This document shows, piece by piece, positions 1 to 14,000 of a stretch of DNA of 64,000 nt. Each line of letters starts with the position of its first letter. Within the stretch, counting starts at the first letter, position 1. Where the stretch lies: the NCBI RefSeq assembly GCF_963662255.1, contig NC_085046.1, forward strand, positions 101,635,324-101,699,323, given 5' to 3'. Made by a program: the position numbers and the translations under genes. The notes beneath the pieces are model-generated. The model saw nothing but the letters and a program-made list of their open reading frames with translations. It had not been told where the DNA came from and did not search any database. Source of the DNA: Cinclus cinclus. Lineage: Eukaryota > Chordata > Aves > Passeriformes > Cinclidae.

Positions 1-1150
1 GGGAAGGAAGGAACATACAGGCAGATGGAACAGGATGATACTTAAGACTTGTTTACTTAGGAAACCAGGAAAAAAATCAGGTGTAAACTTTAACTTATTT
101 ATCAGTCAGAAGTTTAATTCTGATCTTGGACATGTAATATAGCACACAGAAGACAAGGAATACTCCCTTTCTTCATTTTACCAGTGAAAAGTTTTATTCC
201 TACTGAGTAATGACTCAGTCCCTCTAGGAACCAGATAGTATTGATCTTACTCCACAAGGCTTTATGCTCTTAATTTAAACCCAAGCAGCAATATCACCAG
301 CTTAAATGATTCTGGTATAAACTGAACTAACCTAAAGCTTCAGATCCTCCAGGGCTTTGAGACTGACTTCATTACTAAGCAGTACAAAACAGGGATGCCT
401 CTGACTTTCTTTATAGTCGTCTGACAATTTGCCTTTAGAATTAAAGCAAACCACAGAAACATTGTGAAATTGCTAATTCCACAAAATAGTCCACAGAGCC
501 ACTATTCTGAGATCTTCTGGTGGTCAACAGGGAAAAGCTGAATAAAAAAAATAAAATAATTTTCAAAGAGTAAGCTATACATTCAGCTGCTTATTAAGCC
601 ACTCCTCCCCATTGCCAAGTTGTTTGCAATCACATATAGGTATCCTTTCCTCTTTTTCTTTAGATTACTTCAATTTATTTTAACTTGAGATATAGTAATG
701 AAGAAAGCATTATATATTGACTTACAGAAAGTGAACCACACTGTCCCTACCCCACCAGAAATAAAACTGTGCTATCATCTGCATCAATCCCCAGGGCTTG
801 ATCCCCTAAGTCATCCTTCCCACCACAGCAAGGCTACGCTTTTCTGTAGCCAGAAACACACTGCAGTTCCTCTCCTGACCATGAGAGGAGGCTTAGCTCC
901 TCTTCATCTCTGCAACAGAGCTCTCCCTTGGGGAAGAAGGGCCTACCATTCTCTAAGCAGCTTCACTGTGATCAAACAACTAAAAATAATTTTAAAAGAA
1001 AGCTGCAGGTTTAGATTTCAAGAGGCTATTTCTGCTCTTAAAGAAACAATGAGCAAGCCATTTCAAGTGCAGAGCTTGTTCTATACTATCCTGCTAGTGA
1101 TCTGTCCTTAATTTGAGTACTTTTTCCACTAATCATTTATTCAAAGCAGT

Positions 1151-1248
1151 GAGGGAAGAAGGAAGAGGGTAGGAGGGACGTGGGGAGAAAGAGGGATGCA
1201 AAGGAAAAAAGGGAGAGACAGAAAGGGAGAGGCAGAGGGGAAGGGAGA
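1151..1248 (+). repeat. Purine-rich (GA-rich) tract
   Basis: About 98 bases are almost all A and G on the plus strand, with only seven scattered pyrimidines. The tract is low-complexity and made of GGGA, GGAAG and GAGGG units. On the transcribed PTPRM strand it is a polypyrimidine tract, which could act as a decoy splice acceptor or bind PTB. No function is shown. Confidence 0.85.
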
Positions 1249-1936
1249 TTTCTGTGTAAAATCCTGCTGACAACAGGGATGCCAGTTAATCACAAGTTAT
1301 GTGGGAAGTTTTCATAATGAAAGCCACCAATCATCAAAGTTATCTAGCTTTATGAAACAGTTCTCTCCAATCTTATTTACAGATATTTATATGGTAAGAC
1401 TTTCTCCATCTTTCAGAATTTGTATTAAAACCACCTTATTTCCATCAGAATAGCTTAGAGTAACACCCACCATCCCCTTGGTATGCAGTGTAGCGCAAAT
1501 AAATTAGTTTGGTTTATTCCAGTTTAAAGGACAAATAACAAAACATCAACAAAATATCAACTTAGATATTCAGATTTTTACACTGGCCATGCTGTGGAGG
1601 TCTTTGTGCTTGGCAGAGCTCAGAGGACAATGTGTAAAAAAGAGTGTATGACCTAAACTGGTCTTGCTCATAAAATAACTGCTCTTGCACAGACCAGTTA
1701 ATAGCTGGTCTTGCACAGACCATTTTTGTTAGATGCCGCATGTCTGATACAATAACACAACACTCAATATTTCAGTCTTGTAACTTTAATTTCTCTTTGT
1801 CCTGGCTTGATCAGGATAAGATCAGTTCTAAATTGTCTTGGAATATTAGCTGGGTACCACAAATTTATTTTGTATTCTCTCAACCATAACTCATTACATG
1901 GAACTTGCTTGGCATCAATAAGTCACTATGGCTTTT

Positions 1937-1967
1937 GTGTGTGTATGCGTGTGGGAGCGCGTGTGTG
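1937..1967. repeat. GT-rich alternating purine-pyrimidine tract
   Basis: Two alternating runs, GTGTGTGTATGCGTGTG and AGCGCGTGTGTG, are separated by one extra G. The tract is short and imperfect, so it is an old microsatellite. It contains three CpG steps in otherwise CpG-poor DNA. Confidence 0.75.
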
Positions 1968-3897
1968 GCTCAATACCCTGCTGCTAGGCTATTTAGTGAT
2001 AAAATCTGATATAATAAAATATTAATTACAGCTGAAAGGTTGGGCGAGAAATATGAACTCAATTACAGTCCCATATTGTGAACAAAGGGCATGGTGAAAA
2101 AATCCTTTAGTTATAGATGTTTGGGATAATAAAAGAACAACTAGAACATTAGACTCAAGCTGAGTGCTCCCTAAAAGGCCACCTGTTATTAATCTTCACA
2201 TCAGGCATAGAATTTCAAGTAAATTAGGTCAAGATGAAAGACTTTTGCTGCTGATTTTTTTTTTTACTTAACTAATTTAAAGATTTCTCTGAGTATTTTT
2301 TTCTTTGATGTCACTGTAATTTAGTAATTAAAAATTTGTAACAAGCACAAGGACACAGCAATTGTAATGAAAGGTTAGGTATCATATATAGTATGCAAAA
2401 TAAACACCTTATACGGTGGCAAGAACTAGCAGTTTATTCTAGAATTCTTCATTTGAGTCAGATTGCCAGTTTCTCAGACCAAACTGTAAGCAGGTGCGGT
2501 TATATCATTTTAGAAAACCTCTTTTTGGGTTTGCTTGTTCTTCAAAAAATACCAGCACTGGAATAAAAGTTATTCTAAGACTTCTTAAAACATACATTTT
2601 TATTCATCTATTTGATTTACACGACTGTGAAGCCAGACGCATTACTGAAGATTTAACAGAATGTGACCAGACTGCAAACAAGCACAACTGTAAGCCAAAG
2701 TTTGTCCAAATCAAATGAAATGACCTTGAAATCCTATGCTTAGCAGCGAATTGTAAGAACTAAGAAATCTTATCTATTACTGCAGGCTAAAATGTGCCAT
2801 TAGATCATCAAGTAAGATTCTTGTTGTCTGATGAACTGTGTTTTCTATTAACATTGTTTTCTATTTCAACAAATTTTGCTGAAACTATGGCAGTATATTT
2901 TGGTACCAAGCCAGAAAACAGACTTTCAATGAATTTACATTTATGATGTTTGGAACAATCCAAAGACCATTTCAAAGCTTCTTAATCAGCTTTATGTTCT
3001 TTGCTTAATTTCTTTTCAAGAAGAACACAGAAAAATGGTAAATTCCTAAGTACAAGATAAAAGTATCTTGGTACAGCAAGCAAAGTGCTTTTATAAGCCA
3101 GTATTACACCATTTAACTCCTCAGTTTTCAGGTTGCCAAGGCCAATTTACAGAACAACAGGAAAACATGGAAAACGGAGTAAAGTCTTGTCACAGTTTAA
3201 AAGAAATTAAAGAAAGCTAAACTGTCTAAAATAATTTAGTCTAAAAAAGAAACAAAGTTAGAGGGGATCTGCAGGAAACAGTCAAAATGGAAAGCCATGT
3301 CAGGGCTGACTCTTCCTTTCTTTTCAACCTGCCACAGAGAAAGAAAATGCTGATGCACAATGGTACTGAGGTACAGATCAATGAGGAAGACACAAAAGAC
3401 AATTCCAGGAGTCTGAACACATGCAAACCAACAGGCAACGATCTGCAGGATCACACAGTCCATCTTACCAGAATCAGAAGTATCACTTCTGCAAGTGTGT
3501 GCCTAATTCTCTGATACTCAAAGACAGCTCACTGCTGCTTGAAAATTGCTTATGACTGGAATGTAAAGATTCATTACAACACACCTTCAGCTCCAAAAAA
3601 GTTTCTGGCACCCATCAGATTCCACCTGGTTCCATCCTGCTATGTGAGGCAGGGAGCAAAAAAGAAACAGACTAGGTATTTTTCTTATTACAGAATAGGA
3701 TGCCAGGCTGTTACCCTGTCTTCACAAATTGTGTAGAAAATAGATCTAGCAAGGTCTGAATGACCAGTTTACTTGGATTCTCAAGAAAACAGGAAGGCCA
3801 ATTCCCACCTAACAGAGACAATTGTAGTTCTTTAAGTCTAAATGGGATGAGTATGTTATGTCACTTACACTAAATAATTCTGAGATTCAAGCATCTA

Positions 3898-3919
3898 TTA
3901 ATAAATAAATAAATAAATA
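3898..3919. repeat. (AAAT)n microsatellite
   Basis: A short run of about five AAAT units sits in the 3' intron. It is a simple repeat with nothing else notable. Confidence 0.85.
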
Positions 3920-6900
3920 CTAAAACATGTTGTTTTCATTCTACAGTCTTCAGAGTAGCTGGATATGATACAATAACATACTGGAATTAAAGGAAATGGA
4001 GTAACACCAAAATAAAGCAGCAGTCTTCATGCAAGAACCTGCCTGAGTAATATCTACTTTTAAAGAAATCCAGGGCCACTTTCAAACAAGAGATTTCTTC
4101 CTCAATAGCCATGAAGAAGATCAATAGCTACACAAAGTTAAATTAGAAGAGTAGTGAAAAAAATACATTGAGAAATTACATGATATCCTTAAGGAACAGG
4201 AATATTCCCTCATATCTAAATTCATACATAAATGATAAAGATACACTATTTCTCAGTCTCTTGTATCCAACTCCCAATTTATGCATATTATATGTAATGC
4301 TACCTCCTAGAGTAGTGGTTTTCATTCTGTTCTCCACAAATTTGTAGAAAATTCCGTTTGCAGAAGGTAAGAAAAACATGCAGCTTCTGGATTTCAAATC
4401 ACAACAGTAAGACCAGCATGTAGGCTGAAATATCTTCAGGGGTTTATAAATTTAAAAAATAATTATATTAAGAGAAACTGATTATAAAGATTACAATTGA
4501 TATTCTAGTTCAATGCTTTGTAGTAAACAATAGACTACTGCAATGCTGTTACTATGCCCGGGAGAGTGTCCATGAGATGTGGGACAGTCTGCAAATACAC
4601 TAATGTTCGTGGGCATGACTATGGCCAGTTACACAGCTTTTATTTATGAATGTGAATTAATGTGCACATGCAAGTTGATCAAGGAACCTGAATATTACAC
4701 AGAAATTAAGAAGCGGGATTTAGAGCAGGAGATCAGATAATGGATTAATAACACGGTTAATACTAAATATATCCTACATCTTCTACAAAGCTGTGCCCTG
4801 GAATTTAACTATGGAATTGAGCTGGGGAATTAAGATAATAGAAGTATTAAAATGAGCAGTTTATAAGTAGATGGAGAAGGCTTATTTTTTCCTTGTATTC
4901 AAGGATGCTCTGCAATGTGCTGGTTTGTGTACAGCACAGGAAGAAAAATATTTGCTGAGGCAGCTGACTAAATACACAAGCCAATTGCAACAGGTTTTTT
5001 GACTCAAAGCTTGGAAACTGTTTACTGCTCATTAAAGCACTCACAGCGGATATGAAGTTTTTGATCTATTCAGTGAGGGGATTCAACGCAGAACATGGAG
5101 AGACTAGCTCCAACAGATCCACTCTGGTCGTTTAAGATGTGGTCTCATTTGTCCATCTTCTCCTGCCAGATGCTTTGTTTTCATGGGAAAATTGGTGGGA
5201 AGCAGTCGATGCCTATGCTTCAGCTGCAACTGCAGAAGCCAGTGTTATCACTTAAGTACCCAAGGCACAGGCACATTTTCTCCTGCTGGCTCTGCTCTAG
5301 GACAGCAAGACCACAGCAAAAATAACCACAACAGAATTCTTGCCTCTCAATGCTATTGTCTCCTGCCACAACTTAAATGCAGTGGGTTTCGGTCCAGCAA
5401 TTTGGAAACTGAGATTACTGTGTTCATTTTCATTCTTTCTTCCCTACAAAAAAGCTCTGCAGGGCACTTTAATCAGCTGTGCAAAACGATGCAGGCAGAC
5501 ACAGCAAACAAGTCAGTTTTTGTGGCGTCGTCTCCAGTTTACAGGACTTCTGTGGATAAATACAAGGCTGACCTTCTATTCTGTCAGTGAAGGTATAGCT
5601 CTTCCTCCTCCCTGCACTGGGAATGACTCTGGTAGGATTAGGTGGCATAGAAACCTTGGCAGCATGACATTGTACAGCTCTTCCCACAGGAAATCTGGCT
5701 GTAGATAAAAGATTCAGCACAGTTCAGGATTAGCACAACTGTTAAACACAGATGAGATTTTGGCCTTGTGCTTCTACTACCCTACGAGGCTGATCTTGAA
5801 AACAGCTTCAACTCTAGATGTGAGAATGCAGATAATTCATCTGTCCTCATCTGATTTCCCCATGGTACTTTCTCCCTAAATTCAACATTTTTATAATGCC
5901 TTACACATCTATCCTACCGTTCTCTGAGGCTGTTTTAGGCTAAGGCTTTTACACTTCCCCTGACTAAAGAGCTGCTGCTTTCAGTTGTAGAGCCCAGTAA
6001 GTGACTCTAATGTTTCTTTGTGTCATTTAATGTAATCCAGTTGAGCAGATTAGCTTTTACTTAGCAATGCTTTAGAGTAATGATGCTTGTTGTAAATGCC
6101 AGAAATTTCCTTTCCTACTTAAATGAACAGTATAACAGAAAGTTTACATGTTAATATTCAGCAAAATGAATACTCCTTCAGCATCAAGTGTGGGGAATGA
6201 CAGTGTTTGACTTGAAGTGCATCTATAGCTTTTCTTCATCTTTCCATGTAGCACTCCTCTTTACTCTTTTGTTTCCTTTAACATTACTTAGTATCAAATA
6301 AAAGCATTTATTTGATTGCTTGCAATGCATGATCAAAATGCTTTAGTACAAATGGTTCAATGGTTTAGAATGGCTCAATCAAAAATTTATACTGAGAGTT
6401 AGGAATTGCCCCAAATTACTTTGTTCTGGAAGCCACAGTCCTCCTGCTGTACATTTAAGTATTAGCAACAGAATTTATTTCTAATGCAGTCATTTAGTGT
6501 GTGCTAGTGAATAAAGGGCTTATACAAACTTACTCAAAATGCACAATACTTAAGAAAAAATCCTAAGGTCAAAAGCAGTATGGAAATGCACCATTGTCAA
6601 AGAAGCTTTAGAAAAGCCAATTAAAGTGGTACTGATTGCTACGGTGTTACAACCTAAATTATTAGAAAAATCCCATTGACTTTTTGCTCCTTGTCACTTG
6701 GACAACTCTGATTCCTGGGAGAATCTTGACAAAAGTTTATGCTCTTTTGGGGGTTGTAATGTACAGAACACTGAAAAACATACTTTTGGCTGTGTGACCA
6801 TAGTGCTTTGTGACATTAACAGCACCACCTTCCTTACCTGTTCCAATTCACCACTGCCTAGAAAATTTATATTCGAGCTGTTTATATATGTGCTCTCTGA

Positions 6901-9900
6901 ACTAAGATTGCTCTCCTTCCCCTCTGAAGTATATTCCCCTGATTCATTTTTAGAAAATAACCCTTTGGTTATTGGGCCTTAACTGGCTGGCTAAAAAAAA
7001 AAGTTGAGCTCTCCTGGTTCCTCCATATGTAACACAGGTTTTCCGTGACTATTTATGCCAAAAGACTCCACTGTTGGAAGTGCCAGTACATTGGTATTTC
7101 TTGGTAGATCAGAACAAGGCTTAAGAGCTCACACGAGGTCCTGCCAGTGTCTTGTACAATGGTGTTCATAGCTTGTCACCTCTGCTGGAAAGCCCACCCG
7201 CTGAGTAGTCTACTTGCCTATTTCACAGCCATGCTGTGTTTTGATGATTCCCAGTCATACTGTAAGCCATCCACACACACTTCCTTCTCCTCTGTTATTT
7301 CCAAAAATGAGTTTCTATCTTACAACATTCATCCTTCTTATTAGGTCATAAAAGGCAAACTTTGCATCTCATTCTGAAGGCTATTCAGTATTTTCTGTGC
7401 AACGTTCCAATCCAATGCTGCAGGCAGGATTACTGTCAAATGGATTAAAATGCGTTATATTTATATTGTAGATCTATAAACAAAACAGGCATTGAGTCGC
7501 CTCTCAGTTGATAATTTGGTATGTCACTATACAGCACAGTGAACGTGTATAATCTCTGTTTCAGCACTCTTAGGAATAACTTAAAAATACATATTTAATT
7601 TCTTTATGAAAGAAAAGGAACTGAATCTTGAGAATCACAAAAACCAGAAAGTATATGGCATAGCTAGAGAACAGAAATACTGATGTGCAGCATTGCCAAG
7701 GCTTCAGCACTAACAGGAACCAAGCTGACATCCCCACATTCAACAACCACTAGGGGAAACATAGCTGGCCCACATCCTCCCCCTTCAATCCTTCCACATC
7801 ACACAGTAAAATGAAAACAAATCCCTGTCACACTTCAGTAAACATAGAGCAACAGCACCTCTTCCTTACATTTTCAAGGAGTGCTCCAGTTGTTCTGCAT
7901 TTGAACTTGGGAATTTAAACTGAGTACTCCTTCAAAAATCATGCAACACAGTAATTTCCAGTGATGTTTGAAATTCCTTCACTGTGGTCCCTACATTAAA
8001 CACCTCCTCCTCTCAAGGCAAGCACCCAGAAGGACATTTGAGCCCCCTACACACCCAGTGGGAGAAAGGCATCTCTACAACTCCAGATGGCTACTCTGAC
8101 ATGAAGGTAGGATTGTACCTCTCATACTGTTCCTATGGGATAATCAATGCCCCTAATCGAGGAACCTCCTGAACTCAGACAGAAGTAGATGCTTACATTT
8201 AAAGACCTAAAATACACTTTATTTGGGATTTTTACTATATAGGTCTACATCTGCTTAAAATACATGCGTCTGAGCTCTCTCAGGACAGATGTGACATTCA
8301 TACCAGCTTTTTCCAAAATAATCTAACAACTCTACCAGGTTTGCAGAAACCAGAGGCTGGAGTTAAATATTGTTTTCAACCTGAGAGTCATTCACCACAC
8401 TGCTCCCACACCCCAACTATCTGTAAGCATTACTGTGGTCTCCTGCTGAGTCTGGCCTAGCATGAAAACACAAATACAAGAAAAATCAGAGAGATAGGAG
8501 AGTGTACATGATAAAATCTGTCAAATCAAACGGAGACTCTTCTTTATTCTGTCCATTATTTCTCTTTATATTTAAATACAATCTAAATTGTAACACACCA
8601 GAAGTCCCATGAGAAAAGAACATGGACTTCAGGTCTCTTGTTAGCCTGAGAGGAGCTTCAGTAACATTTTACTTCTAGTTAGAGGTTTCTGATGCTTTAT
8701 TGGAAACATATGATACTTGAGAACAGGTTGGTGGCTCAGACTTGCTAACACCGAGCTGCTTAAAATCCATCTAAGCTATTTATGCAACACTGTCCTCCCT
8801 GTTAAATTGCTGGAAAAATCCCCAGCAGGGCTGTGACACTGGCCAGCTACCATTCTCCCCAAAATTCCCAGACATGAGTCAGGGCCTATTCCCAAATGGT
8901 AATCTGTTTAGGGGTCCTAGTGCCTGGAAGCTCTGCAGTATGAATATGGAATGGCTTCAGCCATTTGGCCTCAGCACAAGAGAAAGGTACTGGACATACA
9001 AATTTCACTGGTAAATATACACACCTAAAGTCTGAGCTCAAGTATATTAATCTGAGCACTGAGTAGCACCCCTCTTAAAGGGATCATGAAAAAATGACCC
9101 TGTTATGTTCCTTGAATACTCAGAGCTTGAGCTCTTTATTTTAGTAACTAGATATAAAAAAACACGTTTTATCAATTCTGACTTAAGTTGGCAATCCAGA
9201 GCCAGCAAAAGAGGTGTGAGTTGCACGAGTTAATGATTCACTGGTTGAATTGTTTCTGTATTTCAGCCTTCATGAGGGAGACTGGAAAAACCCAGTGCTT
9301 CAAAGGATCTTAACAAAAAATCTGTCTAAACGAACAGGACTACCACCCTTTCAGAATGAGAGGTAAGCAATATATAGAAGACTATCATAAGGAATTTTGC
9401 AAAGATATGGTCTCCACTGCAACATACTTAAGGCCAGGATGTAGAAAGAAGGTTAAAAAAAAAGGCAGAGCCTTGTAACAGTGCAGTAAATTTTTGAGTT
9501 GTTAATTATAACCAAAATCTGTGAGAAAGTATTAGTGAGTTACGAAACTTAATCTCTTCAGAGATATGGAATAATCTATTGTCCCTTTTATTCTTGATTT
9601 CTCTAGCTTGCGTTACTTATTATGGATTAATTTCTATTAATTTCCAAATGACAGGTGTCATTATGTGCTGAGTTCTCAGTGAGACAAATTAGTACTTGAA
9701 GAAATCAAGGATCAATACTCATTTTACCCAAGGTCTATGTGAGAAGTCACAGTAAAAGAACCATGGAAATTTCTAAACAAGCTAACAGGATATGTGAAGC
9801 TGCACCATGGATATCCAGGCAAGAGGTACCATAAATTCTAGTTCGAGTCACAGTAAAAAAATCCAAGGACAAGTTCTACTGCATAACAAAAAAGAATTAC

Positions 9901-11012
9901 AGCATTTTTATAGCATAAGCAATTACTGCACTGTTCCCTCAATGAAACAGAAATTGACCCTTCTGTTGTAAATAATTATACCTGTTGCTATAAAGAAATG
10001 ACAATTATGGACATTAATAAAACCCAGTCCCTTCTCTACCACAGACAATCCTCACACAATTTTACTGGCTGCCTTAGAGGTTGTAAAACTATGGTTTGGA
10101 AAGAGCTGACCCTAGAGCACACAATTCAGGCCTTTATGTTTACAGACCCTTAAGCAATAGAAAGGATGCTCGTAGCAATCAAATTAAAGAGTCCCCTTCA
10201 CACTCTTTAGATAATGAAGTCTCACAGTAATTTGAAAGTTTGTATTTTGAACATGGCATTCCAGAATATTAGCTAGTAATGCTACTTAAACATACATAGT
10301 TACATTATTTCAACATGCCCATTTCTTTGTCATAAATACACCTAATATCCAGCCTGTTTTATCTGTGACCACTTGAAAGGCTGGAGTTTCCTTTTCATTT
10401 TATTGGGAAGCTTTCCAAATTCTGCTGATTACTGTACAGTTCTAATACTTCTCTCCTCAGCTGTGTCTACATAGGATTTTCTTCTTTCTCATTACTGCGC
10501 TACCATGTAATGCCACTGGGAATAGAAGGAAATTACACAAACATGCTAGCATTACATAATGTGCAAGGCAGGAACTGTGAGAGGACATAGCTAAAAATGC
10601 AGATATTGCAATGTCTTTATTGGCATGTGCCGTTGCCATGTTTTTTGCTCACACAGAACACTAACGTCTCCTCCTGTGCCAATCAGTGTTCTCCCATTTC
10701 AAAACTCATTTGCTCACATATCCTGAATGTATAATTATACTCATGATGTCTGCCTTCATAATTCATGCACAGTAACTAATTCTGAGTTCTTACTGTGCAA
10801 CACAGAAACTCAGACAGAGATATCAGGAACTTTAAGAAGTGGATTGCAACCCTGCCTGTCGCTACAACATACTCACAAGAGCAATAAAAGTGTCTCATGG
10901 CCTTTTCACGTAATGGAAAGTATCCTGAAACTTTTGTATTCAGAATGTTTGAAACCCTGCTGTTTCCAGTGATATCTGCATGTGTTTCCAAACAGCCTTC
11001 CTGGCTTACTAG

Positions 11013-11038
11013 TTTGTTTTTGTTTTTGTTTTTTTTTT
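11013..11038. repeat. T-rich (GTTTTT)n tract
   Basis: Imperfect GTTTT/GTTTTT units run into a T9 stretch. On the plus strand this lies next to a GC-richer segment (11150-11490) that holds an open frame on the minus strand. A T-rich edge can mark an old minus-strand retroposon tail, but no source gene is recognised. Confidence 0.7.
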
Positions 11039-14000
11039 AAATTTCTTGATTGCCAGTAAAACAATTAAATCTGCTGATCTGACCAAATAAGTGATTTTTG
11101 TCAATATAGTACATTTCAAGAATAAAGGCAGGCAGGTTTTCTGGAAGGCTGTCGAACTGGAGAATCCTGAAAAAGCTCTCTGAGGCTTCAGATGATCCCA
11201 TTTCTTCATATGGAAGTGGATGGACAGTGCTCCATAACCTAACTTATGTGGCACAAGAGTGCCAATGCCTGCTGCCAGCCTATGAGGAAGGGAGTGGACA
11301 CAGCGACAGAGCAGAGACCATGGCCAGACATGCAGAAGGCTGATCCTCACAGCACCAGGCATGCTGAAGGGAAGAGATGAGACCCTAACACATCTCCCCC
11401 TGCCCTGCAATGTGTGTGGCAGGCATGGGGAGGCAAATGTGACCTCTGCTTCACATGTAGCATGAGGTGGTTCCACAGGAAACCGCTGCATTACGTATGA
11501 GTCTGTGTGTTTTGAGGTGACCCCTCAGATTAACTTGGTCCATCCCTTGACTTTCAGTGGGTAGGAATTAGATGTCCTCTGTCATTCATTTAAAAATTAT
11601 TACACTCTGTGTTCTGTTGAAATACAGAATTTAAATACTCCTTGAACTTGGGCTGACAAAGGTTTCTTTACAACATTTCAATTTCCTGTGAATCATTCTG
11701 CTCCTATGCCAGGATCCACGTGCAGATAACCTTCATTCCAGTTGTGACAATGAACCAAGTATTTACATGATGCGTTTAAAGGTCTGGATAAGACAATACA
11801 ACATGTACATTTCTGTGAAATTTAGGCAATCTCATGTGTCCCTCTAATGAGGTAGTAGAAAGGAGTGCTTATTGCTTTAGATAACATGCAGTTCAACATT
11901 TCTACTGTAATTTCCAGTTGTACTGCAAAGTATTTATCTTATAATGTCCTTTTGAAGTATAATAATGCTACTTTTTCAAGGCAGATAGATTAAAAATATG
12001 TTTCAAAATTAAGCACTTCAAGTAAAGAGATGTTTGCTTTATTATCCCAGCAGAGTTCTTATGCACATGGAAGAAGTTGGGCACACAGGTGATAAAGGGC
12101 ATGCCTGGAGAGTACACAGATTGCCTTCACTCTACAATGCTTAGCTTCCAATTCATGTAATTCCAAGTTCATTTGCTTTCTGCTGCACATTTTCTTTAAG
12201 ATCCTTCTAAATTATACTACTTGGCAACTGCTGCAATTCCCTCCCTCTCTTCCTGTCTGGGCTTTGCAGCCCCAGATGCTGCTGGACTGATCCCACATAC
12301 TCAGAGCACTAAGAGCAGGAAGTACTTTGGCATCCCAAATGCCAAGTATTGCATCCACAGGGATTTGCTAGCTGACACATTTGGTCATCCGGTTCTTTCA
12401 TTTCAGACTGGTATAGGAAAGTACCAAATGTCTGTGGTGTCTGTAAAACTAGAAAGGTTGGCTGAATGGGCCATTAACTGGCCCGAAGAGTTTGATGGAG
12501 CAAATCCAGCTGAGCCAAACTCTGTAATAATGTAGTATGAAAAGCAGATCATGAGGCAGAGAAGAGCCTAGATGGTCTTGGCTTCTTTCTTACAGATTTT
12601 GCTCCTTTCTCGAGTCTGCTCCTTACAAAGACTATCACCAGGTAGTTCCAGCGTTATCTGAGCCAAAATCTTTGGGATGTTTACTATTAAATCTTTTTGA
12701 GGATGTGGCACAGAATAGCAGAAGAGGGTGGTATGGGGATAACAATTTGCTCATAATGTAAACAGATTAAAGAAGTGGAAACATGACCTTTATCATGGCA
12801 AGACTGAATAGAAATAGGTGCAACAAAGAAAACTTCATTCTCCTGCTGAACCTAAAACCTTGCAAGACAATTTTTTTCACAGGAGGTCACAACAACCTTT
12901 TACAATGCAATGTGACAAACAACCTAAAGTTCTTTCTGACACAGATTAATGTATAAATAGCACTAAATGCATGCAGTAACTGAGCATTACAGTTCTCATT
13001 CCTGTGTATGAGCTAGATCTTTGCAATAAATTAGCATTCCTTGGTTGAGTATATGGCACTGACCAATTTATACATTTGCAGAAAATTTGGCCCTAGAGTC
13101 TTCTAAACTTTAGGCTAACTTGGCCAGGAGAAGTAAAATGTACAAACGGTATTGCCTTGGAAGAGTGAGTCCCCCCTCAACAGATGTTGAAGAGCCCTCA
13201 CAGAAAAAATATTTATATTTGTATGCTTTTTATGTGAATTATTCAAAACTTTACTGACTCTTAAATTCAAATTTCTGAAAAAAAGAGAATATCTGCAATA
13301 AGACATACATTACACAATTTCCACAAAGGAATAATCTTAAATTAAACATTTTGATTCATTTAAGCCTTGCAAATTACAATAATTCTAAAAGTCAAAATAG
13401 CTTAGCCAGCTGTTAAACAAGGGCATACATTCATCATTACTGAACGTATTACTGCTTTAAACATATACAATTCCAAAATAATCTCCTTGAAACAAAGACA
13501 GAAACAGCCATAAAACATGCTGGACCTGAAATGGAGACAAAGCAAGCAGTATTTGTTGTATTAAAAATCTGACAAAATACATTTCAATCATGTCCAGTCT
13601 TATGAATTCTAAAACAACCTGAAATGCCATTTGGCCTTCCTGATTATTGTGTACTTCATCATTGTAAACAGAGCTTTTTGAACATTTCTATAAAGTCTGG
13701 TTTTTTGAATTATCATTTAAGCAATCAGCATTGCACCTTCTCTCCTTTGATGTTGTGCTGGTTGTGTGCAGATTCTAAGTGGCATAAAATATCAGGATTT
13801 TTCTTATTTTAAAAGAGAAAAAAAACTTAATCACAGGAAAAAAAGCTGGACTTCAGAATGACCTCAGGAATCATCCTCGTTGACATGAATGGCAGAATTT
13901 GTGTTCTCCTTTTCCATCTCAGGAACTGAAGAATTTTATGTGTCATGGTTCGATGTGCTGATCAATAAAACAACAACAGTCATTTACACTGCAAGTTTAG

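Noticed and set aside
698..1111. 137-codon open frame on the plus strand
   Set aside because: No recognisable domain, no splice or promoter context and no homology I know. It is consistent with chance in intron sequence.
5095..5708. Overlapping open frames of 76, 135 and 122 codons
   Set aside because: Several frames are open at once on both strands, which reflects local composition rather than coding. No known motif was found.
12221..12535. 104-codon open frame beginning near a TTG
   Set aside because: The start is not an ATG, no family is recognised, and nothing suggests exon boundaries.
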